Source: a bacterium
GTDB lineage: Bacteria; Armatimonadota; Abditibacteriia; Abditibacteriales; Abditibacteriaceae
NCBI GenBank assembly: GCA_004172935.1
Contig: SDZD01000048.1
Coordinates: 1 to 50,573 of the forward strand
Length of the DNA: 50,573 bases
Direction of reading: 5' to 3'
Shown: in pieces, positions 43,730 to 50,573 of the stretch
How positions within the stretch are numbered: the first letter of the stretch is position 1
How the letters are laid out: every line of letters starts with the position of its first letter
Notes under the pieces: model-generated
The model's database searches: none
What the model was told of the DNA's origin: nothing
Seen by the model: the letters and a program-made list of their open reading frames with translations, nothing else
Translations under genes and position numbers: made by a program

Positions 43730-43891
43730 TTAGGAATTGGGTAGGAGGGAAGCGCTATATCCTTGCCCACGATTGTCGAATAGTTTCTTTGGACAAGATG
43801 CATAACATCGACTTCGCCGCTCGTTTTGCGCGGGTGCAAGAAACAGAGCCGCCAGAGCGAGTATCGCGATGGTGATGTGCAGGAGTCTCAT
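43730..43891 (-). CDS. Small secreted Cys-containing peptide
   Basis: 53 residues. MRLLHITIAILALAALFLAPAQ is a good signal peptide, leaving a mature peptide of about 31 residues with two Cys (CYASC). Its ATG overlaps the stop of an upstream small frame as ATGA, a typical coupling arrangement, and the next secreted gene begins 30 bp after its stop. Support is limited to these features. Confidence 0.45.
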   Translation of the reverse strand: MRLLHITIAILALAALFLAPAQNERRSRCYASCPKKLFDNRGQGYSASLLPNS

Positions 43892-44049
43892 GGTGCAGAG
43901 AGATTCTTTTGGCTTTCAGCGAAGTTGTTAGCGGCGTTCTGCCGCTTTGTACTCAGTCCCCAGACCACCAGCATGATGAGGAGGAATAGTCCCGCGAAGA
44001 AGATAATTGTGGAGGTTTTGATGGGAGAGACTATGGGCGTAGAATAGTT
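43888..44049 (-). other. Small membrane-protein frame without a standard start
   Basis: The frame encodes TSTIIFFAGLFLLIMLVVWGL, a clean membrane helix, then a polar tail KRQNAANNFAESQKNLSAP. It ends in an ATGA overlap with the next small gene. No ATG, GTG or TTG lies between the upstream in-frame stop (44052-44050) and the helix; the first ATG is within the helix. It is either a remnant or initiates at a rare codon. A 13-bp-arm inverted repeat (44032-44060) covers its upstream part, right after the M48 gene. Confidence 0.3.
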
Positions 44050-44066
44050 CTACGCCCATAATCTGC

Positions 44067-45809
44067 CTAACGATGAGCGAAAGCGTGCCATAGCACCAAC
44101 ACCACATTCCACAGCGCTGAAATGATGTCGATGCCCTGCAGGGTAGCCCAGCCTCCCAGAGCGAGGAAAAACATGCTCCACGCCAGCGTGCTATGCATGA
44201 AGAAGCAACGCAGCGAATGGGCGAGGCCCGCGTCCAGCCACGATAGGTGCTCGATTTCTATGTAGGGTTGTGGCCCGCGACGATACCAGCCGCGCACGCG
44301 CACCTCTTTGCCCATGAAACGCTGTGCGCGCCACACCGCGAACACAAACTCCAACACCCATAGAGGCTGGCTGTATTGGAGACGAATAAAGCCGCTGTTG
44401 TCCTGCAGTATCAAGTCTTTCGACCAGAATAGCCCCGGTACGCCGCGTCCGACGACTTGGCCTTCGACTTCGCACGGGATGCCATGCACACCCGATGCTT
44501 CCAATTCGTCGCCAATCAAATCGGCTACTTTCCCCTGACGCGGACTATTGCGAGGGTAAACCAACAGGGTTTTGATGAGTAGGCCCAAACCATAAGCACC
44601 AATGGCTGGACTCCAACTTTTGGCGCCGCCCGCATCGAGTAGCAAATAGCCCGCGCAGTAGCCCAACAATCCCAGTGCATAGGGCAGAGTGGAGATGAGC
44701 ATCTCGACCCAGAAATTGCCCTTGTACACCCGTTCGTCGCGTGTGACTTGCACTGTCGCCACTTGCCCTTGAGCGGTGGCCTGCGCCGACAGCGCGGCCA
44801 GTCGTCGCACCGTCAGCGGGTGTGTCGAATTCAATTCATACCACTTGGCCCAGGGGTTCTTCAAATCCCACTGCGCCACTCGCTGCAACTGCGCAGGCGA
44901 GAATTGACCTGTTGCATCGGCGGCACTCATTGCGAAGGCGCCGCTTGATTCGAGATTGCAGATGCCAAGCGTCGCTACGCTCGACAAATCGCGCGGTGCT
45001 TTGGCCTTGGCGCGCACCTTTTTATCCTTCGATTGGCTGGCGTCGCGGTGCGCGAACATATCGGCGCGAGGGGCCATACCGTAGGAAATCTTGACCAGTG
45101 CCGAAGCGAGGGCGTTCGGGTCGCGCGTCACTTGGCCCGCGCCTTCGTCCGCGAAAAATTCGCGCACTCGCGATAGCGACAGCACCACGAATTGCGACAC
45201 GATATAGGCGGCATAGGCGCCCAGCGATACCGCAAGGGCATAGGCACCATCACGAGCGCGGTCGCGCGTCCATGTGTACAGGATGTACAGCACGAGCGGC
45301 ACACCTTGCGCCACCGTCATCACGATGAAGTCGTTGTGCGCGATATGCTCCAATTCATGCGCCACCACTGCGCGCACTTCGGCGGGAGACAGTACATCCA
45401 GCAGCCCTGTCGTCACTACAACGCGCGCATCGCGTTTGGTGCGCCCATAGGTGAAGGCGTTCGGGTTGCCATCGGGGATTTCGCCGAGGCGGGGCACCGG
45501 AATACGAAGTTCCGCACAGGCAGCGGGCAACCACGTCGCGAACTCGTTGCCCCAGCGTTCGCTGGAAACCCAGTCGATGCGAAACAAACGGTCGATGAGC
45601 CAGGGAGCGAACAAATATTGCCCTCCCACGACGATGGCTGCAAAAATTAGGGCAACCCATATCGGCTGTCCGATGTACCATAAAACACCCAGACCGACCG
45701 AGAACAAAAGGCCAAATAGCAACGCTAACACGAGGGCCGAACGAACGGCGAGAGATTCCAGAGGAGAACGACTTTTTTCTTGGGAAGTTGTCACAAACGC
45801 GACCTCCAC
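44067..45809 (-). CDS. M48-family membrane metalloprotease (HtpX-like)
   Basis: 580 residues from a GTG. Two N-terminal membrane helices (ALVLALLFGLLFSVGLGVLW, WVALIFAAIVVGGQYLF) precede the zinc site VVAHELEHIAH, with His151, Glu152 and His155. The third ligand lies in REFFADEGAG. Two further helices follow, and a long C-terminal extension with three membrane helices and a soluble insert (GIPCEVEGQVVGRGVPG) is larger than standard HtpX (about 290). Members degrade misfolded membrane proteins. A second GTG at 45794 is also possible. Confidence 0.93.
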   Translation of the reverse strand: MEVAFVTTSQEKSRSPLESLAVRSALVLALLFGLLFSVGLGVLWYIGQPIWVALIFAAIVVGGQYLFAPWLIDRLFRIDWVSSERWGNEFATWLPAACAELRIPVPRLGEIPDGNPNAFTYGRTKRDARVVVTTGLLDVLSPAEVRAVVAHELEHIAHNDFIVMTVAQGVPLVLYILYTWTRDRARDGAYALAVSLGAYAAYIVSQFVVLSLSRVREFFADEGAGQVTRDPNALASALVKISYGMAPRADMFAHRDASQSKDKKVRAKAKAPRDLSSVATLGICNLESSGAFAMSAADATGQFSPAQLQRVAQWDLKNPWAKWYELNSTHPLTVRRLAALSAQATAQGQVATVQVTRDERVYKGNFWVEMLISTLPYALGLLGYCAGYLLLDAGGAKSWSPAIGAYGLGLLIKTLLVYPRNSPRQGKVADLIGDELEASGVHGIPCEVEGQVVGRGVPGLFWSKDLILQDNSGFIRLQYSQPLWVLEFVFAVWRAQRFMGKEVRVRGWYRRGPQPYIEIEHLSWLDAGLAHSLRCFFMHSTLAWSMFFLALGGWATLQGIDIISALWNVVLVLWHAFAHR

Positions 45810-45863
45810 CTCAATCCTAACTCAGAAATAACCGCTCTACAATGGCCTTTTTCACGCCACGTA

Positions 45864-45898
45864 AAAAGTCCCGAATTGAATTTCAATTCGGGACTTTT
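45864..45898 (-). terminator. Intrinsic terminator of the GntR-LacI regulator gene
   Basis: 17-bp perfect arms around a 1-nt centre (a 15-bp stem with 5-nt loop in practice), followed on the minus strand by T5, 23 bp after the regulator stop codon. Confidence 0.88.
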
Positions 45899-45920
45899 CG
45901 CGTTGAGTTCAATAAAAATT

Positions 45921-47027
45921 TCACTCCGCGTTGTAAGGCGGCGCAACCGACTCTCGCTTAACCAGATGAGGCTCGACAAAGCGCAAATGATCGAATGGGT
46001 CGCTATTGTTGTCGATGGCATGACGCAAGAATTTCATGCCCTCTTCGATGTGCTGGGCGATATGCACGTCTATGCTCGTCACGCCCGGATGCGCCACCGC
46101 CAACAGCGGTGAATTGCCAGAGTTGACCAGCGAGACATGTTCGGGAACTTGCCGCCCTGTGGCGCGCGCAGCGGCCATCGAAGCCAACGCCATTTCGTCG
46201 GCCAATGTGATGAGCGCCGTCGCTTTGCCGCCGTTCTCGAAGTAGGCTTGGACGCGCAGTAACGTTTGCTCCGTCGCGCTTTCATGGCGCGGTGTATCGA
46301 CCACAATTAAATCCTGTGGGGTTCCAGCTGAAAGCGCTGCGCGCCATGCGCCGATTTGCACACGGTCGATGGCATGGTTCGGATGGTCGGAAACCATAGC
46401 TATATGGGTGTGTCCCGCTTCTTGAAGATGGCGCATCGCAAGGCGGATGGCCTGCGTATCATCGGCCAGAACCGAGGGCACTCCCTCGTGATCGAGTCGG
46501 TTGCCCAATAGCACCGCGCGTCCTTCAGCGGCTTTCATGGCGCTTCCCAACACCCCGTCCAATTCCGGCCCTGCCGCCAAAATCAAAGCCAGATCGCCCT
46601 CTTCCAGAGCGCGTGCAGCCGCCCGTTCGTTCGAGGGGCTAAGGCGAATGACATTGGTGCGCCAGCCTTCGAGTTCGGCGGCGCGCGCTGCCATACGCAA
46701 AAAGGTTTTGATGTCGGCAGTTTCGAAGTCGGGACACATCAAGTGCAGCGTGCGCGTGGCCAGCATCGCGGCTCCATACGAGCGCACGAAAGTCCCCTCG
46801 CGCCCGCGCCGCTCCAGCAAACCAATTTCAACCATTTCGGAAATGGCGCGTCTCGCCGTCATGTACGAAACGCCAAAGCGTCGCGCTAAATCGCGCTCAG
46901 AGGGCAACTGCTCACCGGGGCGTACTTCTCCGCCACGGATAAATTCACTGACCGCTTCGCGCACCAAACGGTGTTTGGCTTTGTCTGAAGCTGGGGGCGA
47001 AGAAGCAGGAGTGCGAGATTTTGACAC
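45921..47027 (-). CDS. GntR-LacI chimeric transcriptional regulator (AraR type)
   Basis: 368 residues. An N-terminal GntR winged helix (about 20-85) contains PGEQLPSERDLARRFGVSYMTARRAISEMVEIGLLERRGREGTFV. The remainder (about 95-360) is a LacI-type periplasmic-binding fold: AIRLAMRHLQEAGHTHIAMVSDH, ITLADEMALASMAAARATGRQVPEHVSLVNSGNS and GVTSIDVHIAQ. Such proteins sense sugars, as AraR does. The start is 98 bp from the divergent DUF4380 gene, its most likely target besides itself. Confidence 0.92.
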   Translation of the reverse strand: MSKSRTPASSPPASDKAKHRLVREAVSEFIRGGEVRPGEQLPSERDLARRFGVSYMTARRAISEMVEIGLLERRGREGTFVRSYGAAMLATRTLHLMCPDFETADIKTFLRMAARAAELEGWRTNVIRLSPSNERAAARALEEGDLALILAAGPELDGVLGSAMKAAEGRAVLLGNRLDHEGVPSVLADDTQAIRLAMRHLQEAGHTHIAMVSDHPNHAIDRVQIGAWRAALSAGTPQDLIVVDTPRHESATEQTLLRVQAYFENGGKATALITLADEMALASMAAARATGRQVPEHVSLVNSGNSPLLAVAHPGVTSIDVHIAQHIEEGMKFLRHAIDNNSDPFDHLRFVEPHLVKRESVAPPYNAE

Positions 47028-47125
47028 AACCGCAGTAAACGAAACGCGAGGCAGATGCGTCCAAACATCTAACTTGCGCGTCTACAAGGGAACGCCCGCT
47101 TTTTTTGACCGCTACCCAACATTTT

Positions 47126-48202
47126 ATGCCCCGATTGCGTTTTGCCGTTTGCGCTCTCCCTGTTATTTTTGGCATAGTCCCGGCTTTAGCCGCGCGCGCC
47201 CAGCCTTCCACTGCTTTCCCGTTTGCAGCCCCCTCGTTCGCCAACCCAACTGCATCTTCGCTGTTGTGCATCAACGGTGAGTGCCAGCCCGTTATCTCGA
47301 CTACAACCTATTTCGGGCGTCCTGCCTATCGTCTCACCAACGGCAAAGACGAAGCGGTTATCGTGCCCGCACTGGGGCGTGTCATGCGTTACGGCAAAGT
47401 TGGTGGCCCCAACCTGTTGTGGAATTCCCCAACGTTTTCGGGATTGGATTGGGGTTGGAAGAACTACGGCGGCGATAAAACCTGGCTTGCCCCGCAATCG
47501 TATTGGGGTGTAATGAGCGATAAAGGTTGGCCCCCCGATTCGGCCATTGATGGGGCGCCGCACGAAGCCGAAGTCGTTACTGGTGGCAAGCTGAAAATGG
47601 TGTCGGGCACATCCAAAACCAGCGGCATTCGCGTCGAGCGCATTATGGGCTTCAACGACGCGGGCGAATTTGAAATCCAGCAGAGCGCCATCAAAACCGC
47701 TGGTTCCCCGTTGCGTGTCGGGTTGTGGAGCGTATCGCAATCTGTGCCCGCTCAAGCCGTGTTCGTGCCGACTTCGCCCGATTCGCCATACGCAAATGGC
47801 TTCTTCCGCTTTGAAACCAAGGGCAAAAAGCAATCGGCAGTCGTCGAAGATGGTCTGCTACGTCTGGAACCGAAAAGCGAAGGCGAGGGCCAAAAATTTG
47901 GCATTGATTCCCCCGTCGCCGCCATCGCTTCCGTGTCGGACGGCGTCGCATGGGTACAAAAGAGCGCCAAACCCGATGGCCAGTACCCTGACGGCGTCGA
48001 AAAACACGGTTTTCCCGTCGAGGTCTACATCAACGGCACACCAAAAGCTTATTACGTCGAGCTAGAAATGCTCGGCCCGCTCGTCAATATGGTCAAAGGC
48101 CAGAAGATGACCCATACCGTGCGCTGGAGTCTTCACGACTTGCCCTCGCGCGATCTCAACGACACCGCGACTAAAAGCGCTATCGCGGCGCTGTTGCAGT
48201 AG
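47126..48202 (+). CDS. Secreted DUF4380-like protein
   Basis: 358 residues from ATG 47126. MPRLRFAVCALPVIFGIVPALAARAQ is a signal peptide. The body has the DUF4380 pattern: a YRLTNGKDEAVIVPALGRVMRYGKVGGPNLLWN block, WKNYGGDKTWLAPQSYWG and WPPDSAIDGAPHEAEV. The fold resembles aldose-epimerase-like beta sandwiches, and members are often found near sugar metabolism genes. Function unknown. It is divergent from the GntR-LacI regulator and its 3' end overlaps the VKOR gene end by 23 bp. Confidence 0.8.
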   Translation: MPRLRFAVCALPVIFGIVPALAARAQPSTAFPFAAPSFANPTASSLLCINGECQPVISTTTYFGRPAYRLTNGKDEAVIVPALGRVMRYGKVGGPNLLWNSPTFSGLDWGWKNYGGDKTWLAPQSYWGVMSDKGWPPDSAIDGAPHEAEVVTGGKLKMVSGTSKTSGIRVERIMGFNDAGEFEIQQSAIKTAGSPLRVGLWSVSQSVPAQAVFVPTSPDSPYANGFFRFETKGKKQSAVVEDGLLRLEPKSEGEGQKFGIDSPVAAIASVSDGVAWVQKSAKPDGQYPDGVEKHGFPVEVYINGTPKAYYVELEMLGPLVNMVKGQKMTHTVRWSLHDLPSRDLNDTATKSAIAALLQ

Positions 48203-48725
48203 CCGAGCGCAACTTCCAAACGCCCCAGGCCGCGAACAAGAAGTTGATTCCCGATAACACGTGAGTCGTGGCGCATACCGGGCAGAATTTGTGCAGCACG
48301 CCAAGCGAGATGTAGGCCAGCACAATCGAAGTCATCAAGCCCACTGCTCCAACCGCAAGTCGCTGCAATGCGGCCGAGAGTGGCGCCACACCTTTGCCCG
48401 AAATCGCCGTCACCAGTACAAGCATCCAGAACAGCGCACCAAAAACGCCCAGTGGGATATTGAAGAACTCGCCGTAGCTGGAGCCGATCACCTTATCGCA
48501 CGAAATCGTGTCGGTGATACCGCACCCCGTCTCCTTGCCCGCTTTCACGAGCATATGCAGATAAACCGCGTAGGCGCTTGCTGATAACCCCAGCGCACTC
48601 AAAACAACATGTGCCCATGCGACACGAACCCCTTTGACTTGTGGCGCCGCCTCGTTAGAGACGGACTTTTCTACCAATGAATCGGATGTACCAGAACGCT
48701 GCGAAGGGTTGGCGGCCATGTCCAT
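48180..48725 (-). CDS. Vitamin K epoxide reductase (VKOR) family protein
   Basis: 181 residues with four membrane helices after a polar N-terminus of about 30 residues. GCGITDTISCDKVIGSSYGEFFNIPLGVFGALFW carries the loop cysteines and the Ser of the family. KFCPVCATTH is the CxxC redox centre. Bacterial VKOR reoxidises DsbA-like thioredoxins in disulfide formation. No thioredoxin fold is fused here. The C-terminal codons overlap the converging DUF4380 gene. Confidence 0.93.
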   Translation of the reverse strand: MDMAANPSQRSGTSDSLVEKSVSNEAAPQVKGVRVAWAHVVLSALGLSASAYAVYLHMLVKAGKETGCGITDTISCDKVIGSSYGEFFNIPLGVFGALFWMLVLVTAISGKGVAPLSAALQRLAVGAVGLMTSIVLAYISLGVLHKFCPVCATTHVLSGINFLFAAWGVWKLRSATATAPR

Positions 48726-48821
48726 AAGTTTAAACGAGGTGCCTTATCGTATAAGTGAGGAAACGCTGTTAATAGGTGTTGGAAAAGCGCGGAAACCCGA
48801 CGTGGGGTAAACCATGAGGTC

Positions 48822-49613
48822 ATGGTGATTCGCCGCCCCTCTTTGCGTACTGCTCCGGGGCCACTTTCTGAAATCCTGCTCTTCTTCGGGCAACTGGCTT
48901 TGTTGGCTACAGAAACCCTGTGGTTCATCGCGCGCGGTCGCATTTCTCTCCGCGATACGGTTCGCCAGATGTCCGAAGTTGGCGTCGGCTCGCTGCTGGT
49001 GGCGATCATCACGGTCGGCTTTTCCGGGGCGGTAACCGCCCTTTATCTGGCTGCTCAGCTCGTCCAATATGGGCAGGGTTCCTATGTCGGCTTGCTGGTC
49101 GGCAAATCGCTCGCGCTCGAAATCGCGCCCGTCATCACCGCAATCGTGGTGGCTGCGCGTTCCGGCTCGGCGATGGCGGCGGAACTAGGGTCCATGACAG
49201 TCACCGAGCAGGTGGACGCGCTCAAAACTATGGCGACCAGCCCCGTCGAATACCTCGTCGTCCCTCGCGTGGTGGGCACGATGCTGATGATGCCCGTCGT
49301 CACGGTTCTCGCGAACTTGGCCGGACTCTATGGGGCCAGCCTCACTTCGGAAATGGGCGGACTCGCCCACACCCTGTTCTGGAGTTCGTTTCAGGGAGTT
49401 CTCATCTCCGACCAGATCAGTGGCTTGCTCAAGTCCATCCCCTTCGGCGCCCTTATTGCCCTCATCGGCTGCCGCCAGGGACTCGCGACTACTGGCGGCG
49501 CGCAGGGCGTGGGGCGCGCCACCACTAGTGCTGTGGTCTTCGGCTCCATCGCCATTTATGTTGTCGATTTCTTCATCTCGCTCGTCATGCAAGATGTCGC
49601 CAAACTTTGGTAG
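48822..49613 (+). CDS. mlaE: MlaE-type ABC transporter permease
   Basis: 263 residues with about five to six membrane helices. The MlaE signature is complete: GSLLVAIITVGFSGAVTALYLAAQL, LALEIAPVITAIVVAARSGSAMAAELGSMTVTEQVDAL and MATSPVEYLVVPRVVGTMLMMPVVT. With MlaF it forms a lipid (phospholipid) transporter, normally with an MCE (MlaD) protein. The ATPase gene follows after 75 bp. Presence implies a double-membrane cell envelope, although MCE systems also occur in actinobacteria. Confidence 0.95.
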   Translation: MVIRRPSLRTAPGPLSEILLFFGQLALLATETLWFIARGRISLRDTVRQMSEVGVGSLLVAIITVGFSGAVTALYLAAQLVQYGQGSYVGLLVGKSLALEIAPVITAIVVAARSGSAMAAELGSMTVTEQVDALKTMATSPVEYLVVPRVVGTMLMMPVVTVLANLAGLYGASLTSEMGGLAHTLFWSSFQGVLISDQISGLLKSIPFGALIALIGCRQGLATTGGAQGVGRATTSAVVFGSIAIYVVDFFISLVMQDVAKLW

Positions 49614-49688
49614 AGGCCACTTGCCAGAAGTCGGGTTTCGTATCTTCAGCCCATCAATTCTGGCCCTCGGCTTTCGGCCTCTGATTTC

Positions 49689-50444
49689 ATGATCGAATTT
49701 CGCCACGTTTCGTTTTCCATTCCCTCTTCCGACGGCGGCTGGCGCGCGGTTTTGGACGATGTTTCGTTCACGCTCGCGGCTGGCAGCATCACCTGTGTCG
49801 TCGGCACGTCGGGTTCGGGCAAAACGACGCTGTTGCGCCTGATGGCGGGCCTCGTCAAGCCCGACGAAGGCGAAATCTATCTCAACGGCCAAAACATCGT
49901 CCCTATGAACGAGCGAGAACTCAACGAGGTGCGCCAGAATATGGGCTTCGTGTTTCAATACTCGGCGCTGTTCGATTCGATGTCCGTTGCCGAAAACGTG
50001 GGCTTCGGTTTGGAGCGCCAAAAGAAAAAACGAGAGGAAATCGCCCCCATCGTGTCGGGGCTACTGCGCGACGTTGGGTTGGCTGGCATTGAAGACAAAC
50101 GGCCCGCCCAACTATCCGGCGGCATGAAAAAGCGAGTGGCAATGGCGCGTGCCCTCGCCACCTCTCCATGTATCGTCTTGTACGACGAACCCGATTCGGG
50201 CCTCGACCCGGTGATGACCCGTATAATCGACGACCTCATCGTCGATCTGCGCAACAGGAAACAAACCACCAACGTCGTCGTCACTCATAACCTCGAAAGC
50301 GTGCGCCGCATCGCCGACTATGTCCTTATGGTTCACAACGCGCAACTTGTGGGGCAGGGCACCTTCGCCGAAATCGAAGCCTCACCTTCGCCCGTCGTAC
50401 GGCAGTTTCTGGCAGGCGAAGCGCACGGGCCAATTTCGCTTTAA
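49689..50444 (+). CDS. mlaF: MlaF-type ABC transporter ATPase
   Basis: 251 residues. Walker A GTSGSGKTT (39-47), Q-loop VFQYSALFDSMSV, signature LSGGMKKRV (142-150), Walker B CIVLYDEPDSGLDP (161-174) and the H-loop His in VVTHNLESV are all present. It powers lipid transfer with MlaE. Its last 53 bases belong to the left arm of the inverted repeat at the end of the window, so the 3' end should be confirmed, though the coding frame is intact. An MCE-domain gene would be expected next. Confidence 0.95.
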   Translation: MIEFRHVSFSIPSSDGGWRAVLDDVSFTLAAGSITCVVGTSGSGKTTLLRLMAGLVKPDEGEIYLNGQNIVPMNERELNEVRQNMGFVFQYSALFDSMSVAENVGFGLERQKKKREEIAPIVSGLLRDVGLAGIEDKRPAQLSGGMKKRVAMARALATSPCIVLYDEPDSGLDPVMTRIIDDLIVDLRNRKQTTNVVVTHNLESVRRIADYVLMVHNAQLVGQGTFAEIEASPSPVVRQFLAGEAHGPISL

Positions 50445-50573
50445 GTCCTATGAACCCCCAGCCGTACTCACCACCGACTCCATTAGTTCGTCAGTCGTCG
50501 CCGCTGGGGGTTCATAGGACTTAAAGCGAAATTGGCCCGTGCGCTTCGCCTGCCAGAAACTGCCGTACGACGG
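50392..50573. repeat. 71-bp perfect inverted repeat at the window end
   Basis: 50392-50462 and 50503-50573 are exact reverse complements, separated by 40 bp. The left arm contains the last 53 bases of mlaF; the right arm runs to the final base of the window. This is the form of a fold-back chimera or contig-end artefact, although a hairpin chromosome end would look alike. Confidence 0.95.

Noticed and set aside
50445..50573. A hairpin telomere of a linear chromosome as the first reading of the terminal inverted repeat
   Set aside because: The repeat contains coding sequence of mlaF and stops abruptly at the window edge with a 40-bp unpaired centre, which fits an assembly chimera better; kept only as an alternative.

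Overview
The window reads as one contig of about 50.6 kb from a bacterial chromosome of moderate GC. It opens inside a gene (sppA) and ends in a fold-back inverted repeat. The mix of gene families (GH172/DUF2961, two Uma2 nucleases, DUF4380, a TIGR04222-type protein with a Gly/Cys tail, a GntR-LacI chimeric regulator, MlaE/MlaF lipid transporters, and a ribosomal protein S12 that differs from the usual sequence) suggests a Gram-negative-type, environmental lineage such as Armatimonadota/Abditibacteriota. That placement is inference from gene content only. No tRNA, rRNA, CRISPR array or insertion sequence was found.

Layout. 1-8.7 kb: partial sppA, a small lipoprotein divergent from polA, a two-helix membrane peptide, rpsA (S1), a frameshifted secreted protein and two small unknown genes. 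8.7-17.5 kb: a broken str operon. rpsL and rpsG have a strong promoter and their own terminator. They are followed by a DUF2961 glycosidase, a Uma2 nuclease, an SGNH esterase and a zinc-ribbon Ser/Thr kinase; fusA then stands alone, followed by a second Uma2 gene. 17.5-21.5 kb: an unknown gene with a FemAB/GNAT-like gene split at a U UUU UUA heptamer, an arginase-family enzyme, a SemiSWEET and a DoxX protein. 21.6-27.2 kb: an array of three DnaA boxes, then a leftward group of P-loop kinase, amt, grpE, a lidless Hsp70 and a membrane J-like protein.

27.4-32.3 kb: dnaE, interrupted by a 336-residue intein whose endonuclease domain looks like a PD-(D/E)xK (Vsr/DUF559-type) nuclease rather than LAGLIDADG or HNH. 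32.4-43.2 kb: a GT39-type glycosyltransferase, a transglutaminase, a Gfo/Idh/MocA oxidoreductase, an astacin protease with a Calx-beta domain, a TIGR04222 protein, a GNAT enzyme, valS and a hotdog thioesterase. 43.3-50.4 kb: small secreted proteins, an M48 protease, a GntR-LacI regulator divergent from a DUF4380 protein, a VKOR homologue and mlaE-mlaF.

The most interesting items are the intein with its unusual nuclease, the slippery-heptamer gene, the lidless Hsp70/GrpE/J-like module, the 12-bp-phased DnaA boxes, the hairpin between rpsL and rpsG, and a DNA polymerase I with a natural Tyr at the dideoxynucleotide-discriminating position.
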